A stretch of 64,000 bases of DNA, taken from the NCBI GenBank assembly GCA_951230915.1, contig OX579637.1, positions 31,124,001 through 31,188,000 of the forward strand, in the 5' to 3' direction. The notes beneath the pieces are model-generated. The model did no database searches and was not told where the DNA came from. It saw nothing but the letters and a program-made list of their open reading frames with translations. Positions 46,858 through 58,059 of this stretch are shown here, piece by piece. The DNA is from Antitrichia curtipendula (taxonomy: Eukaryota > Streptophyta > Bryopsida > Hypnales > Leucodontaceae). Numbering within the stretch: position 1 is the stretch's first letter; each line of letters begins with the position of its first letter. The translations under genes and the position numbers were made by a program.

Positions 46858-49848
46858 ATGAGGATCAGAAAGCAGCCTCGTCGGTTGCCTGCATGTCGAG
46901 ATGATTTTCTACCGTGCTTTTTCCATGAGGGAGGCTGGACTACGCGTGAATACTTGGAAGTGGTTAACGAAGGCAGAGTTTTCTCGGACGAAACCTTTCG
47001 GTATGCCGGATTAGCGGCGGACCCTACAGAGCAATTCGTTGCTGCTGCTATGTTACAAGCCTCACCGAAGATCATCGACTATGTCAAGCCTAATGACCCT
47101 AATGCAATTACCATGACCAGGACGTATCGTTTGCAGCAAAATGGGGATGGTCTTGATATATCAGTGTGGCTGCCACAGGTACTGACAGCTCAGGGACCCA
47201 AGGTGGAGGATGGTCAAGAGAAGAGCAAGGTTCCATACAAAGGTAGCAAATTGCCATCCTTGTTTGATTTAAATCTTGTGGGCGAGAGACCCAAGACCTT
47301 GGTGTCCTGTGGCGAATCTTCAAGTCTATCTGTGGACACGGAAATGGTTAATTTTGATCAGATGAAGTTCCCTGACCCATCGAATCATCTCGAGTGCTAC
47401 ACACAACATGAAGACGACAACCGCACAAGACACTACGTACGAAGAGGCCTGCGGAATTGTGGAGATAGCGTGACCCAAAATCTAACTGTGGAAACCATTC
47501 CAGTTAAGGATATTTTTGCGACATTTTCAAAGGTAAAGCTCCTGGACATTCAGATTCGTCGAAGATAATCTAATGTAGATAGAAGGTGTTCCTGGATTTA
47601 CAAGAGAAGGGTTTCAAGACGTTGTGGACATTTCAAAGTACGCTGAAGGAGCATAACACTGAGATGCTGAGTTTTCATAATTCTCATTCACCATCTCGTC
47701 TATTCATCATGTCGACACGAAGAAACTTGAACCCTGCTGTAGAGATGAAGTTTGTAAGCCATTAGACTAATCTTGAAAGTCATGAAATGTCATCCTTTAC
47801 TGCTTGCTCTTTCTAGATTGTATCAAGTTGACGTTTATTTAAATTGAGGTTTTGGTTCCACCCTTACAACTCCGGGCTAGGCCTTACAACTCCAAGTTGC
47901 AAAAGGGGTGAAAAGTTTTTGAGCCCTTTTTTACGTATAAGAAATTTTTTGAGCCCTCTATGCGATTCGGAGTTGGAAAGCTGGGTATCCTTTCTGAAAG
48001 AAAACGTAGAAAGGATTGTTGCCACAGCTTAGAATCCCGAATTTTTTTGAATTTTCCGAATTGTATTCTTTGCAAATTATAACATATGACTATTCCTAGT
48101 TGCTGCAATCCTGGCATTGGCAGTTACGTGTACTATATCCTATACGGAGTAGAAAATAGATGACAAGTACTACAATATTTTCTATGAATTTTACCTCAAT
48201 AAATTTTACGATGACAAATTTAACTCAACAAAAGAGTCTTATGTTATCATGCAGACCAATTCGTACGAACTTGACGAGCTCCCCTACTCTGAGAAGAAGG
48301 TGAATTCTTGCAGCAGACACATTACAAGATCGGCCATACCCGGTGATAGCAATGCCCCTGAGGATCATCCCTTGAGGTCGCCAGAAGGATCGTTGCTGCA
48401 CTCCCTATACTTGCAGCTACTGGCAGCTGGTCGGGAGGGCATTTCATTAAGGGGTCTTTATGCCAGTTTTGAATCGCAGACGTCCTTGCCAAGGTTTGCG
48501 AGCAGCTGGAGAGAGGAAGTTAAAACTCACCTAAAGAATGGCCCATATTTTGAAGATGTGAAGGGGCGCTACATTTTATGCGAATTTCTAGTTCAGCCTT
48601 CTTCAAAGAGAACTTCGAAGAGGAAGGAGAGGTCTCAAAGTCTTGGTGAGAAACGTGGTATTTTCTTCCGGTAGTCATCATGTTTAGAGAATCTCTATGA
48701 ATTCCTTGTGATAGCGTGGTGAAGTATCATGCTGTGGAAGAGGCAAATGGCGTCATTGGAATAGTAGGTTCGTGCCTTTCTAACTTGTCGATTAGAGGTG
48801 CTCTCAATCCTGATTTATTGATGCGGCTCTTCGTGCAGGCGTCCAAACTCGAAGGAAAGCTCATCAGAAGACATGCGAGACAGTTCTTAGTGCGTCAGCA
48901 CAGGCCTTCCAAAAGCTCCAACGGCAGAAGATCAATGATGGAGGTAGTGGTCCTCCGATTCCATCTTTGCCGAAAGAGGCCATCCGATCGGATCCAGATA
49001 TGACACAGCAAACACTTACCAAGTGTTTATCTTCACCAATTCGGTTACCTGAAATTGCCAATGAGGGGTTACAAATTTCTCGAAACATCCGTTTTGGAGG
49101 CGCTATTCCAGGTTCTCTGAAGGCTATGAAAGCTAGAATCATAGCCGAAACGGGTGTTGAAGTTGGAGTACGTTGTGCCAGGAAGGATGGGAGCAATGAC
49201 TCCTCGAAATGGCAATGCCCCATGATAGCCATGGAGGGTCATACGCTTTGTGAGCACCACAGTTTTCTGAATGAGAGAAAGAGAGCCAGATATGCTAAAG
49301 CGAGGAGGCAGGGTGACAGCAAAATAGGTAAATCACTACGAAGCCATTTACAAGAGAAGCCTGCGGCTCTTGGAGTTACAAGATCGCAAAGGAAGAATCA
49401 TAGTGTGCGAAGTTCCCAAGCGCTCAGATCATCAGAGCTTCAGAACAGTGATAGTGATGATCCTGCTGGGCTGGATGAGTTTGCAAGCCAGGCATTGTTG
49501 ACCATGAAGAGTGATATACTTGTTGTCGAGAAAATAGACCAGGATAACTCATTGTACGTATCAGATGTTAGTCCTTTCCAGGTCGACGGATCAAGGCTAG
49601 TCAGCGAGGAATCTACCAAAGCTAAGAGCAGTTTGGCGCCACACCTCTTCGCAAGGTCTTCAACAGGACGGTTTATTGCAGCCAAGAAGACCGCAGTAAA
49701 AATTCCTGCTTTTTCTCTTGTGACCGAGACATCGCTAGGGAAATCTAGTGTTTCTTCTACACGCCCACCTTCCATTCCACCCTTGCCTGCGTTCTGTGGA
49801 CCCAGAAGGAAGACGGTTAAGAACAGGTCTTTGTTGTCCATTAACTAA
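46858..49848 (+). CDS. WRC-domain protein, three coding exons (691 aa)
   Basis: Exons 46858-47532 (225 codons, ends TCAAAG|GTAAAG), 48255-48645 (130 codons plus one base, acceptor ATCATGCAG, donor CTTG|GTGAGA) and 48839-49848 (acceptor TTCGTGCAG, stop TAA). Phases agree exactly, giving 691 residues. The WRC zinc finger is C468-x13-C482-x10-C493-x2-H496 (CARKDG, KWQC, CEHH), slightly longer in the first gap than the canonical CX9CX10CX2H. The following KRARYAKARRQ is basic, as expected for DNA or nuclear targeting. FDLNL at residues 136-140 is EAR-like, suggesting a repressor. Exon 2 (LLHSLYLQLLAAGREGISLR, then SSWREEVKTHLKNGPYFEDV) looks like a winged-helix or histone-H1-like fold; that is inference. 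WRC is plant-specific and usually nuclear. No QLQ domain seen, so it is not a classical growth-regulating factor. Intact, unlike its neighbours. Confidence 0.85.
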
Positions 49849-50980
49849 TCAATTACAGTGATCCTCCATTTGAAGGTCCACTCGTTCTTGGACAGCCACT
49901 ACATTTTTTCAAACTTGTCTGGATTCATTATTCACTGGTCTCCTGAGAATCGTATGTCATTGTCGATTCCTAAGTAAATTGCCTGCATGGCATAATGCAA
50001 GTCTCATGTAGATTAATTTAGTCTGTACCCCGCAGTTCTCTCACGAATGGTCTATTTTCAGTGAAATTGCAAAATTGTTGTTGAATGTACAGTAACTGAA
50101 ACTATTGAGTCAATGTGTCATTCAATTGCAGAAATTGAGAATGCCATGAAATCAAATGATCAATTAAATAAACTTTGTTCTTAAAAGGTGTAAAGCACAA
50201 AGTTGCAAACATGCATGTGGAAAAAATTAAAATCCATTTTTACACTTTCAACTACCCAAAATAGTGAAATTAGGTTGTTTTGACATATAAGTTGCCTTAA
50301 CAATTAGGTTGCCTTACTCTAAAAAAGTTACTTCATGACTCATTGCTTGTCCATATAGAAGTGCATCTGACTCTTTAACCCCTCAATGATGGACCGATGA
50401 CCACTGGTTTTAAGCTTCACTATCCATCACTCAGTTTGTTGCCATTTTGCAACTACATATGTGCAAAAAATTATATTTATTTTTCAGAGATGAAATTCCA
50501 TGTCTTCTTTACTTCACAAACAAGTCGTGTGGGCCCTAAAGAATCTCCTACAAATACATCTACCAGTATTGAAGAAAACAGATATACAAAACAAACTTGG
50601 CCTAGCAAATTGAATATAACAATTAAGGTAGAAACACATGTATCGAACCAAGGTTCTCATGCACGACCTCTAGGGCACTAATATTTTGGGCCAGACAAGG
50701 AGTGATTTGTGGATTGCCTTGTCCAAGCTGATTGTGTAATAAGAACCAACAAGATTTCAGCCAATCAAAGAAGCTCAACTCAAATGATACAGCATATGAC
50801 GAGACTAGCGCATCTCTAACTGTTGTAAATAACTTGCAGCAAGGCTGATGAGCTGCACAATCAAACCATCAAGAACCCGAACCATAAATAAAATTCAAAT
50901 AGACAAGGAACAAAAAACGGAAAAAATCGTCTCGCTTTACAAAAATTGAAGTTGAAATCCTAAATTCACAGTAAGTTGAA
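49849..50980. other. Intergenic region 3' of the WRC gene
   Basis: Contains the 3'UTR of the WRC gene; no single polyadenylation signal could be fixed. AATAAA occurs at 50167 but lies 300 bp after the stop. The open stretch at 50397-50681 on + has no family match. Confidence 0.35.
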
Positions 50981-50989
50981 ATTCGAAAT

Positions 50990-52010
50990 TCACAATGCAG
51001 ACAATGTATAAACACCCATAAACAATAGGTGACAACTCGACGGTGCACTAATAATCTTTGCCAACAAATCTCCAAATTTCACAAGGCAGCTATGTCGATC
51101 CCCTGCAATTGCAAATACTCCATCATGCTGGGTTTGTCTGGACCTACTTCTGGCCTGCTCAGCAAGCTCTGCAGATGATGAATAGCTTCGATAGTTGGAA
51201 CCGAATGTCTTCATCCTCCATAATGCCAATTGCAGTGAGAAAATATAAAATTTAATTAACTCAAATATGACATACCAAATCACTTTTCTTCCATAGGCAT
51301 CCAAATGCATTTGTTGTCACATCATCAACCTAGACTCTTCAATAGTGAATCTAATGACAAGATTTACCATACGTAAAATAGCTCTCTCCAAACTTTTCAT
51401 TACTCATTTTGATCAATAAAAACCAGATTAGCATATGTCGTCCAAGTAGATCAATTCCATGCATTACCGACTCTGCTGTAGAATTTGCAAATTGTGGGCA
51501 TTCCACAATTTTCCTCAAATTCTATTCTCCTTCATTTGATTCTAATTGTTGACTAGCATTGCAACTGCTGACAAATTTAAGCCTATGTAGGGAGGACAAA
51601 CTTCCAAAATAACTATTTCAATTTAGGATCTAAAAATCTGCAAGATACTATCGGGGTATAAAAAAATACAAAACAACTTGCATCGTCATTCTAAAATTTG
51701 CACGTATAGGTCTAATTTTCTTATGAGGACCCTAAATCAAATGGTAGGATAAGAGAAAGTGTTGCTTTTAGGTTAGCTTAATTGGAATTAGTGAACAAAC
51801 TTGTAGGCCAAGCTCCGAGAAATTATGACAAACAGAGATAGTTAGGGTAAGAAAGGGTGGTGCATGAATAGGTACCGTATTTGAAGCAGGGTGTGAGGCC
51901 TGATAATGTCGCGTCCATCTTGCGGAATTTGATGGTGTGAGTCGATCCAACAGTGGTTTCACCCCTGCGATCAAACTCACCTGCAGCATGGCTCCGGTGA
52001 CAAGCTGCAA
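50990..52010 (-). other. Minus-strand exon-like pieces below the ankyrin exons
   Basis: A stretch at about 51215-51060 reads KTFGSNYRSYSSSAELAEQ and HDGVFAIAGDRHSCLVKFGD. A 24-nt piece, LVTGAMLQ (near 51983), sits between CTCTTGCAG and CAG|GTGAGT. Together with the ankyrin exons above they could be parts of one minus-strand gene, but linkage is not proven and no domain was recognised. Confidence 0.3.
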
Positions 52011-52537
52011 GAGGGGCTACGGAATGGTGCACATGAACCTTAAACCCTAAAACCCCTAAATCCTAAATCTTGAAATCCTGAATCCAGCAAGTAAGAAGTT
52101 ACATTAAGACACCCTGGTGGTGCTGCAACCAATCTTAGCCAAAAGAGTTGCTGATGAGGAATGCCGAGATGGAAAGAAGTTGGCTCCTTGCGACTTGTCG
52201 TTGAAGTGGTAATTCACATTTTCTTGTTTTGTAATTCCTCTCATTCTTTGATTGTGGCCTCTCCTAGTGGATCAATGTTTGGCAACTCTCCTTTAGCATA
52301 GAATCCTTATCTGCACTCAAAAGTCAACATACAGGCTCTCACAGTAAAGTTCACAAGTGCTGGCCAATATAGAGAAATTGAACAATGCAGGAGTAATTAA
52401 ATGATTTCTAATCTTGTAGACGATTCTCAAATTCCATGCAGGTACAAGTATTTCTAAGTGAGCAAAATGACACTTTGGTGCCCCACGATGGATGCAAAGA
52501 AACTGCACATTACAGTTTTATATTGAGGCAGGTTTAC

Positions 52538-52639
52538 CGAGTCTTTTCCACCAAACATGTCCACATCGCCTCCTAGATTGAAGTCACGGCTGTTTATGGC
52601 TAAAGTTTGAGCAGATAACCAATCCATGAGACTTCCATC
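52538..52639 (-). pseudogene. Exon of the ankyrin gene/pseudogene
   Basis: 34 codons, phase 0, between acceptor CTTCACTGCAG and donor ACTCG|GTAAAC: DGSLMDWLSAQTLAINSRDF, then NLGGDVDMFGGKDS. The splice sites are good and the frame is open, but the neighbouring ankyrin exon is frameshifted, so the gene is probably dead or the exons belong to a decayed duplicate. Confidence 0.45.
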
Positions 52640-52841
52640 CTGCAGTGAAGTAGGGAAAAAGTAAGACACAGTTGAGACAGAAGCTATTGTAGAGAAGCAG
52701 ATCCATAGAGACTAATTCTTCTGAAATTCATACTATCTTATCATTTATAAAACTATGGAATGCAAAAGAGCTGAGACACACATTTCTAAGCATGGAGATT
52801 GTGACAGGCACAAAATTCAAGGTCAAAGGGCTCAAGGAAAT

Positions 52842-53345
52842 CACACTTGGTTGGTTTGATGAAATCCACAAGCATCGCCTACAATGGTTGGATACTGTGC
52901 TTGCAATTGCATGACCAAGTCATATAGAGGAAAACTTGAGGATGCAGCATTCATGAGAGTAGGCTTGATGCTCTCCCACGTGTTCTGCTTCGAAAAACTG
53001 TCATCTTGTAACAGAAGAGCTTTCATTTCCACGGATGGGGCCAGCTGAATGGGCTTCTGGTTACGGGAGCTTGCAACATTGTGGTTGCCTCCATGTTTGA
53101 GCAATAGGAATGTGCAGGCAATGTGGTTGTTTTTCACTGTGTAATGAAGGGGAGTTTCTTTGGTCAAGCGCCAAGACATTGTCTCCACTTGAATCCTTCT
53201 CCAGTATATCTGAGAGAGCCTCGAAATAGCCATGACCGGCTGTTGTATGTACTAGAGTTGCACCAACTTATTGCCAGTCATGACGTTGGCTCCCGCCTTT
53301 ATCAATCTCCTAACCACTTGAATATTTACAATTCCGTCTGTTCAT
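52842..53345 (-). pseudogene. Ankyrin-repeat exon, frameshifted
   Basis: Two ankyrin-like repeats can be read only with two indels. VVRRLIKAGANVMTGNK is in one frame, TLVHTTAGHGYFEALSDILE in a second (shift near 53265), then TPLHYTVKNNHIACTFLLLK with HGGNHNVASSRNQKPI back in the first (shift near 53160). TPLHYTVKNNH and LLKHGGNHN are typical ankyrin helices and turns. Ends ACGFHQTNQV-TGA, possibly just before a weak donor. Acceptor ACATTGCAG near 53357. Confidence 0.6.
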
Positions 53346-53589
53346 TTTACTATCTGCAATGTTATAAAAAGTGTCAACAAGGTTACATCATACAATTTGC
53401 ATGGCACTGAATACAACAGAGGTCAGTTACGAAATCCACCTGCAGCGAGGGAATTGAAGCGCGCATGAAGCAATTCGTAATCAACTCTACAACTCAACTG
53501 CAATTGTCAAACTCAATGATTTCACTTGCCAAGAATTCCGGCACTAGTTTCTTAAATGTTGACTTTGTAGTACAACAGAATTCTGCAAA

Positions 53590-54150
53590 GTGCAGACAAC
53601 TTGAAGCCCGCCATCAATCATACCGTGATAGACTCTAGGATTACGAATTAGCAACACTAAAAAGGTACATACTCTTGTGGAGCAACAATTTGAAGTCCTG
53701 CATAAATCAGCTCAAGATACTTGAATCTTGGTGAAATTTAATGCGATTGATCACATTATGATTGCTGATGTTGCCCCGAGCTCCTTGAAACACTCTCGCC
53801 TGCTACTATTCAAGCCATAGCCGCTCACCACGATTAGGATTCCAAGGACAACCTCAATTCTTACATCTCTAACTTGCTCCACCTCTTCACCAAATTGCAG
53901 CCACCAAACCCTAATCACATCATGGCCATCTACAATATTACCCTAAAATGTGCTCCCGAGCTCGCATTGGATCCCAGAGCCATAGAAGCAGGGCTCATCT
54001 TTCAAAATTAGAATTTAGGTTATCCAAATTCCAGAGTTTAAAAAAAAAGTCTCATTCATAGCAAAGAATAAATCAACATTGTTTTTCCTTGTAAGAAAAC
54101 CTAAAGATTACGTACTAAATCCTAGAGCCATGGAAGCAGGTCTCATCTTT
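53590..54150 (+). other. Coding-like remnant with an internal direct repeat
   Basis: On + about 53845-54008 the sequence reads DNLNSYISNLLHLFTKLQP, HIMAIYNITLKCAPELALD and RAIEAGLIFQN, then stops. AGAGCCAT(A/G)GAAGCAGG followed by CTCATCTTTCAAA recurs at 54122, so a short segment was duplicated. Family unknown. Confidence 0.3.
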
Positions 54151-54459
54151 CAAACAACCAGCATCTCCAGGCACTCCATTCACCACGTTGCTTGCAACAA
54201 TTCCACAATCCAAGTAATTCAGCAAATTGATGCAGCAGAATAACATGAGAAGCCTGATGAATATCAACGCAAAAACGACCGTCTCCTTATTAGTAAGCAC
54301 CACGAGATGGGAACGAAGCGACAATGTTCGAGACGAGACGACTTCCCATTCCAAAGCTCGTGTTCTCGGCGACGAGTTCCCGGTCCCCAAAGTTCCCTCA
54401 AAGTTCCCCAGCGGCACCCCGTTGGGAGCGTTAGCATTTCCAACGGGGCCTATAAAAAT

Positions 54460-55350
54460 TTAGATTTTTTTGTGGAAAATTGATTTTTTTGAGAATTTTT
54501 GATAAAAAAGTGAAGAAAAATCACATCAAATAGAAAATAATTTCAAAAAATTTGGAAAATTCATCATGTGTGTATATTACAGTGACAAATATCAATGTAA
54601 CCTCAATTTTTATGTTAGTCTAAAATTAGAATTCAATAGAGATTGAAAACACATCCAAAGTTCAAATTGCAATAAAATATTCAATATTAGGAATTTTTGC
54701 AAAATTTGAATTGGAGTAGAAACTAGAGTAGATGACCTTTGTTTTAATTTAGTAGGTCCCAAATTCAAAAAATATCATTTTTGTCAAGAGATTTCAGATT
54801 TACAGCAAGGAGCAACAACTTCACAAAATACACTAAAATAGCATATTTTGTGACCCGTTTTTTTACTAACTTCCCATTTATTTGAAGAGAAACATTAGCA
54901 AGAGTACAAACATAATTGGATATCCTTCATAATACAACATGAAAGGTCAATAAGAAAAATAGGGATAAAAAAATGCTACCAATAGCTTTACAAATCAACA
55001 AATTGACATCAAGGCGCCAAGCCCGCAACATTCCAGGGTCAAATTGGTACACCAACCCATGCCATTCACATCGTTATAAATTGAATGCATCCTTATGTAA
55101 TAGTAGTGAATATTTATATAGTGTAGAATGTTGAGAAATTAGTGAGGGGCAAATCTGAAATCTCTATTTTGTACAAAATAGACATGTACATTGCTAATTT
55201 TTCTATTTTGTACAAATTTAAGCAAATATTTGAAAAAAATTCTACTTGCTTCCAAAACAATTTGGATTCAATCAATGAACCATAGCTAGAGCAATACACA
55301 CAACTAATGTATTAGTTAAAATTTGAATGAGACTAGCAGTTGCCTTAGGA
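54460..55350. other. AT-rich intergenic DNA
   Basis: No gene, repeat order or RNA gene seen. Confidence 0.4.
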
Positions 55351-55360
55351 TTTTTCTACA

Positions 55361-55600
55361 TCTAGAAGACATCGGTCTTGCTTGTGTCCATCTTGTCATA
55401 GATAATATAGAAGAATTATAATGAACTCTACACAAATTGTGCTCTCCAGCTACTATAGATATTTTGGCAAGCTCTTTGGTAATTCAGATGTCGATTTTTG
55501 TCATCCATTAATGTTTGCCATTCATTACAACCTCTGGGATATTTTGTGATGAACTCCAAATGAAACTACACTTGGTGCATTTCAAGAAATTATTGCCCAT
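55361..55600 (-). pseudogene. DUF7869-type remnant, copy 3
   Basis: Short minus-strand fragment collinear with the zinc-binding block of copy 1. NFLKCTKCSFI (55565-55590) keeps the CxxC, HLNYQRACQNIYSSWR matches HLNHQGSCCRLYASWR, and FYIIYDKMDTSKTDVF matches LCIIHDKMDTSKTALP. At least two frame changes and stops lie between them. Sequence on either side shows nothing further of the family, so this is a truncated relic. Confidence 0.65.
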
Positions 55601-55639
55601 GGCCTTTGCTTCTTCATTCTTCAACTGTGGTTTACAAAG

Positions 55640-57600
55640 CCGATTAATGGTAGACTGCAAAATTGGTTTCAGATTGCATATTATTTATTGAACTATTCAC
55701 AACAATGAAATGAAAGCATCAAAAGTGGAAATTAAGAAAAAATATTAGTTGACAATCCACATAACTCTATTAGCTATTGATCAACACAAATATATCAGCT
55801 ATCTACCAGCATAAGTCTATTGACTAGCATCTGACACATTTTTTTCGGCTTAAAATTGGCATAAATCTATCATCTAGCAACTGACACAAAGTCTATTGAC
55901 TAGCATCTGACACATGCAGGTTGTCTCTCTCTTTGACTCAAAAGAGATTGTGTAATACTTACGATAGAGATTCCTTGTGGCTTCCCTAGGAGATCATTGA
56001 CAACAATTTCCTTTGCAGTAATTTTGAAAACTTACCCTCATTTCCACCTCAGATATCTTCTTTTTAAATTTAGATTTGCACATGCAATCTTTAGGAGGAA
56101 CTCTCCAACAAATTTATTGATAAGCATTTTTTGAAACTCTAGTGATGCCTACGTCATTTGATTCTTGTAAGTCCGCAGCGTCCAAACATAGGGTGACAAT
56201 TTCTAAAAGAAGTTGGAATTGACCACCTTCTAATTTGGAGCAAATTAATCTCTAGCACATTGTTGTCCTCTAGATTGTCTCATGCTTCAACACAAATATG
56301 GCACCCACATCTAGTTCACCAAAGACATTATTATTGCATTCTTTATCTAGAAGGTAGACCTAGATCATCACTCTTCCAAAGACAAAAAAGTCATTCTTAA
56401 ATAGTTCACAATACTTATTTCTCCACAATGTCTGATTGGGCCACAGAAGGCCTGGTTCTAATCCTAAAATGTTGTTATTGCCACTCTTAGCAGCACCCTC
56501 ATGGATACACCATCGCCTCCTTTGCCAATTTTATTGCCACCATGATTAAGGGATCTGCCGTTGCCAACATCAATGCAAGCGCTACAAACATCATGAATGT
56601 TTGGTGTTTGAATACCAATAGTCTTGTTTTCATCTTCAGAGTAGTAACATCTACCAGCTCAAACGTCTTCATTAGAAGCATCACCAAAATTGTCCCGTTG
56701 ATTGCTCTTTTGATCTCTAAATTTGACATTGCTTAAGCTGCTGTTGTTATCAAGATGATCACCTTTTGCTATATCAATGGATTTTCCCTCTTTATGTTCA
56801 AACTTGACCTATTTAAATGTAGGCATTATTGATTGTTGATCAATAGAATGAAAGGAACAGAGAGCTAAATCTAAGGGTTTGACTTTGTACCACTCCAAAG
56901 GATTAGATACCCAATACGTTTTTTGAGGGTTGTAAAATGGAAAATCTAACAATATGCAGTTTGATCTAAAAAATTGCAATTGACCTTCTTCAATTTCATA
57001 ACCTTAAAGAAATTGTGCGAAACTTGAAAGCCTTCCCATATTCTCTCTAGGAAGCACTCAACTATTTCATTGATTTTTGCACATTGCATGTTGAAATTGT
57101 CAGCATATAGGAGAGCAACATCCATGTTGATAATGAGAGTCAAAAATTATTCAATAGACTTCTTGTCTAAAAGCTCTTCAATACTTGTAGCATTTAGGCT
57201 ATTCAATTCCGCAAAAGGTCTAACATGATGTTTTTTTCAAATAATGGTCCATGCTTTGCATTGACAAAGTTACTTCAAGTGATCCTCAGAAAATTGAATG
57301 CACATTTGGATGTCAAGTGTTGTATTAAGCATTGGCACAAAGAGAAGGCAAGGCTCTTTGGAGACCACTTTCTTGTGCACTATTTCTCGTGTGCAGTACA
57401 TGCCATCCTATGTAAGTGCTACCTCCACACCCTTCCTTGATTTTCATCTTCTAGAGATCTCGGTTTTAGTAAGCAATTTAATTGGTTTGGTAACCAATTT
57501 CATTTTCAATGATCTCTTCATCTCTTGGCTAACACAAAAATTAGAAGTATCAACCGTCAACCAATACAGGAAATAGAATTAGCTAAGAGCCAACATCAGG
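55640..57600. other. AT-rich DNA with degenerate short repeats
   Basis: Words such as CTATTGACTAGCATCTGACAC recur at 55825 and 55890. Short frames at 56500-57440 have no recognised family and overlap open frames on the opposite strand. Confidence 0.4.
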
Positions 57601-57760
57601 GTTGACGAATCGCTATATTTGGCCAAATATTGCATTCGGCCAGGCGGGCGGCCTAGCGATGGGTGGACAATAAAGTCCACTTGTCACGAGACGTCCGGGG
57701 ACCTCGCGTCCATGGACGTCCGGACATCTGGACAACCCTAGCCACTATGGGAGGTATCGA
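57600..57760. repeat. GC-rich palindrome cluster
   Basis: Several short inverted repeats lie close together: GGCCAAATATTGC..CGGCC with GGCGGGCGGCC, GTGGACAATAAAGTCCAC, and GTCCATGGAC with GTCCGGACATCTGGAC. The block is much GC-richer than its flanks and directly precedes the 33-bp minisatellite. Confidence 0.6.
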
Positions 57761-57786
57761 ATAGCCACCAAAAGAGGAGGTATTAG

Positions 57787-58005
57787 TTGACGGTTGACAA
57801 AGGAGATGGAACTTATCTGCTGGCAGCCAACACAGGAAGTGGAACTTATTGGTCGTCGGTTGACAAAGGAGGTGGAACTTATCAGCTGTCAACCAACACA
57901 AGCAGTGGAACTTATCAACTATCGGTCAATACAAAAGGTGCAATTTATCAGATGGAGGCTGATAGGGAAGATGGGTGTTGACCGATACAAGAGGTGCAAC
58001 TTATT
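57787..58005. repeat. 33-bp minisatellite with an 11-residue reading
   Basis: Five to six units of GTTGACAAAGGAGGTGGAAC TTATC.. alternate with CCAACACAAGCAGTGGAAC. Read on +, each 33 bp gives an 11-residue unit of the type (V/T)(D/N)(K/T)xxGTYxLS (for example VDKGGGTYQLS and TNTSSGTYQLS). The minus strand also stays open. A start at 57787 and end at 57981 is possible, but neither flank is protein-like, so a true gene is doubtful. Confidence 0.65.
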
Positions 58006-58059
58006 GGCTCATATAGAGAAGGCCCAAACTACTGAAACTAGAAGAGTATTACTATAGAA

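Noticed and set aside
54227..54463. GC-rich frame, possible plastid insertion or gene start
   Set aside because: Higher GC content and a TATAAAA word were noted, but neither strand gave a recognisable protein or plastid gene.
57225..57576. Overlapping plus-strand frames at 57.2-57.6 kb
   Set aside because: No family character, AT-rich codon use, and frames open by chance in more than one phase.
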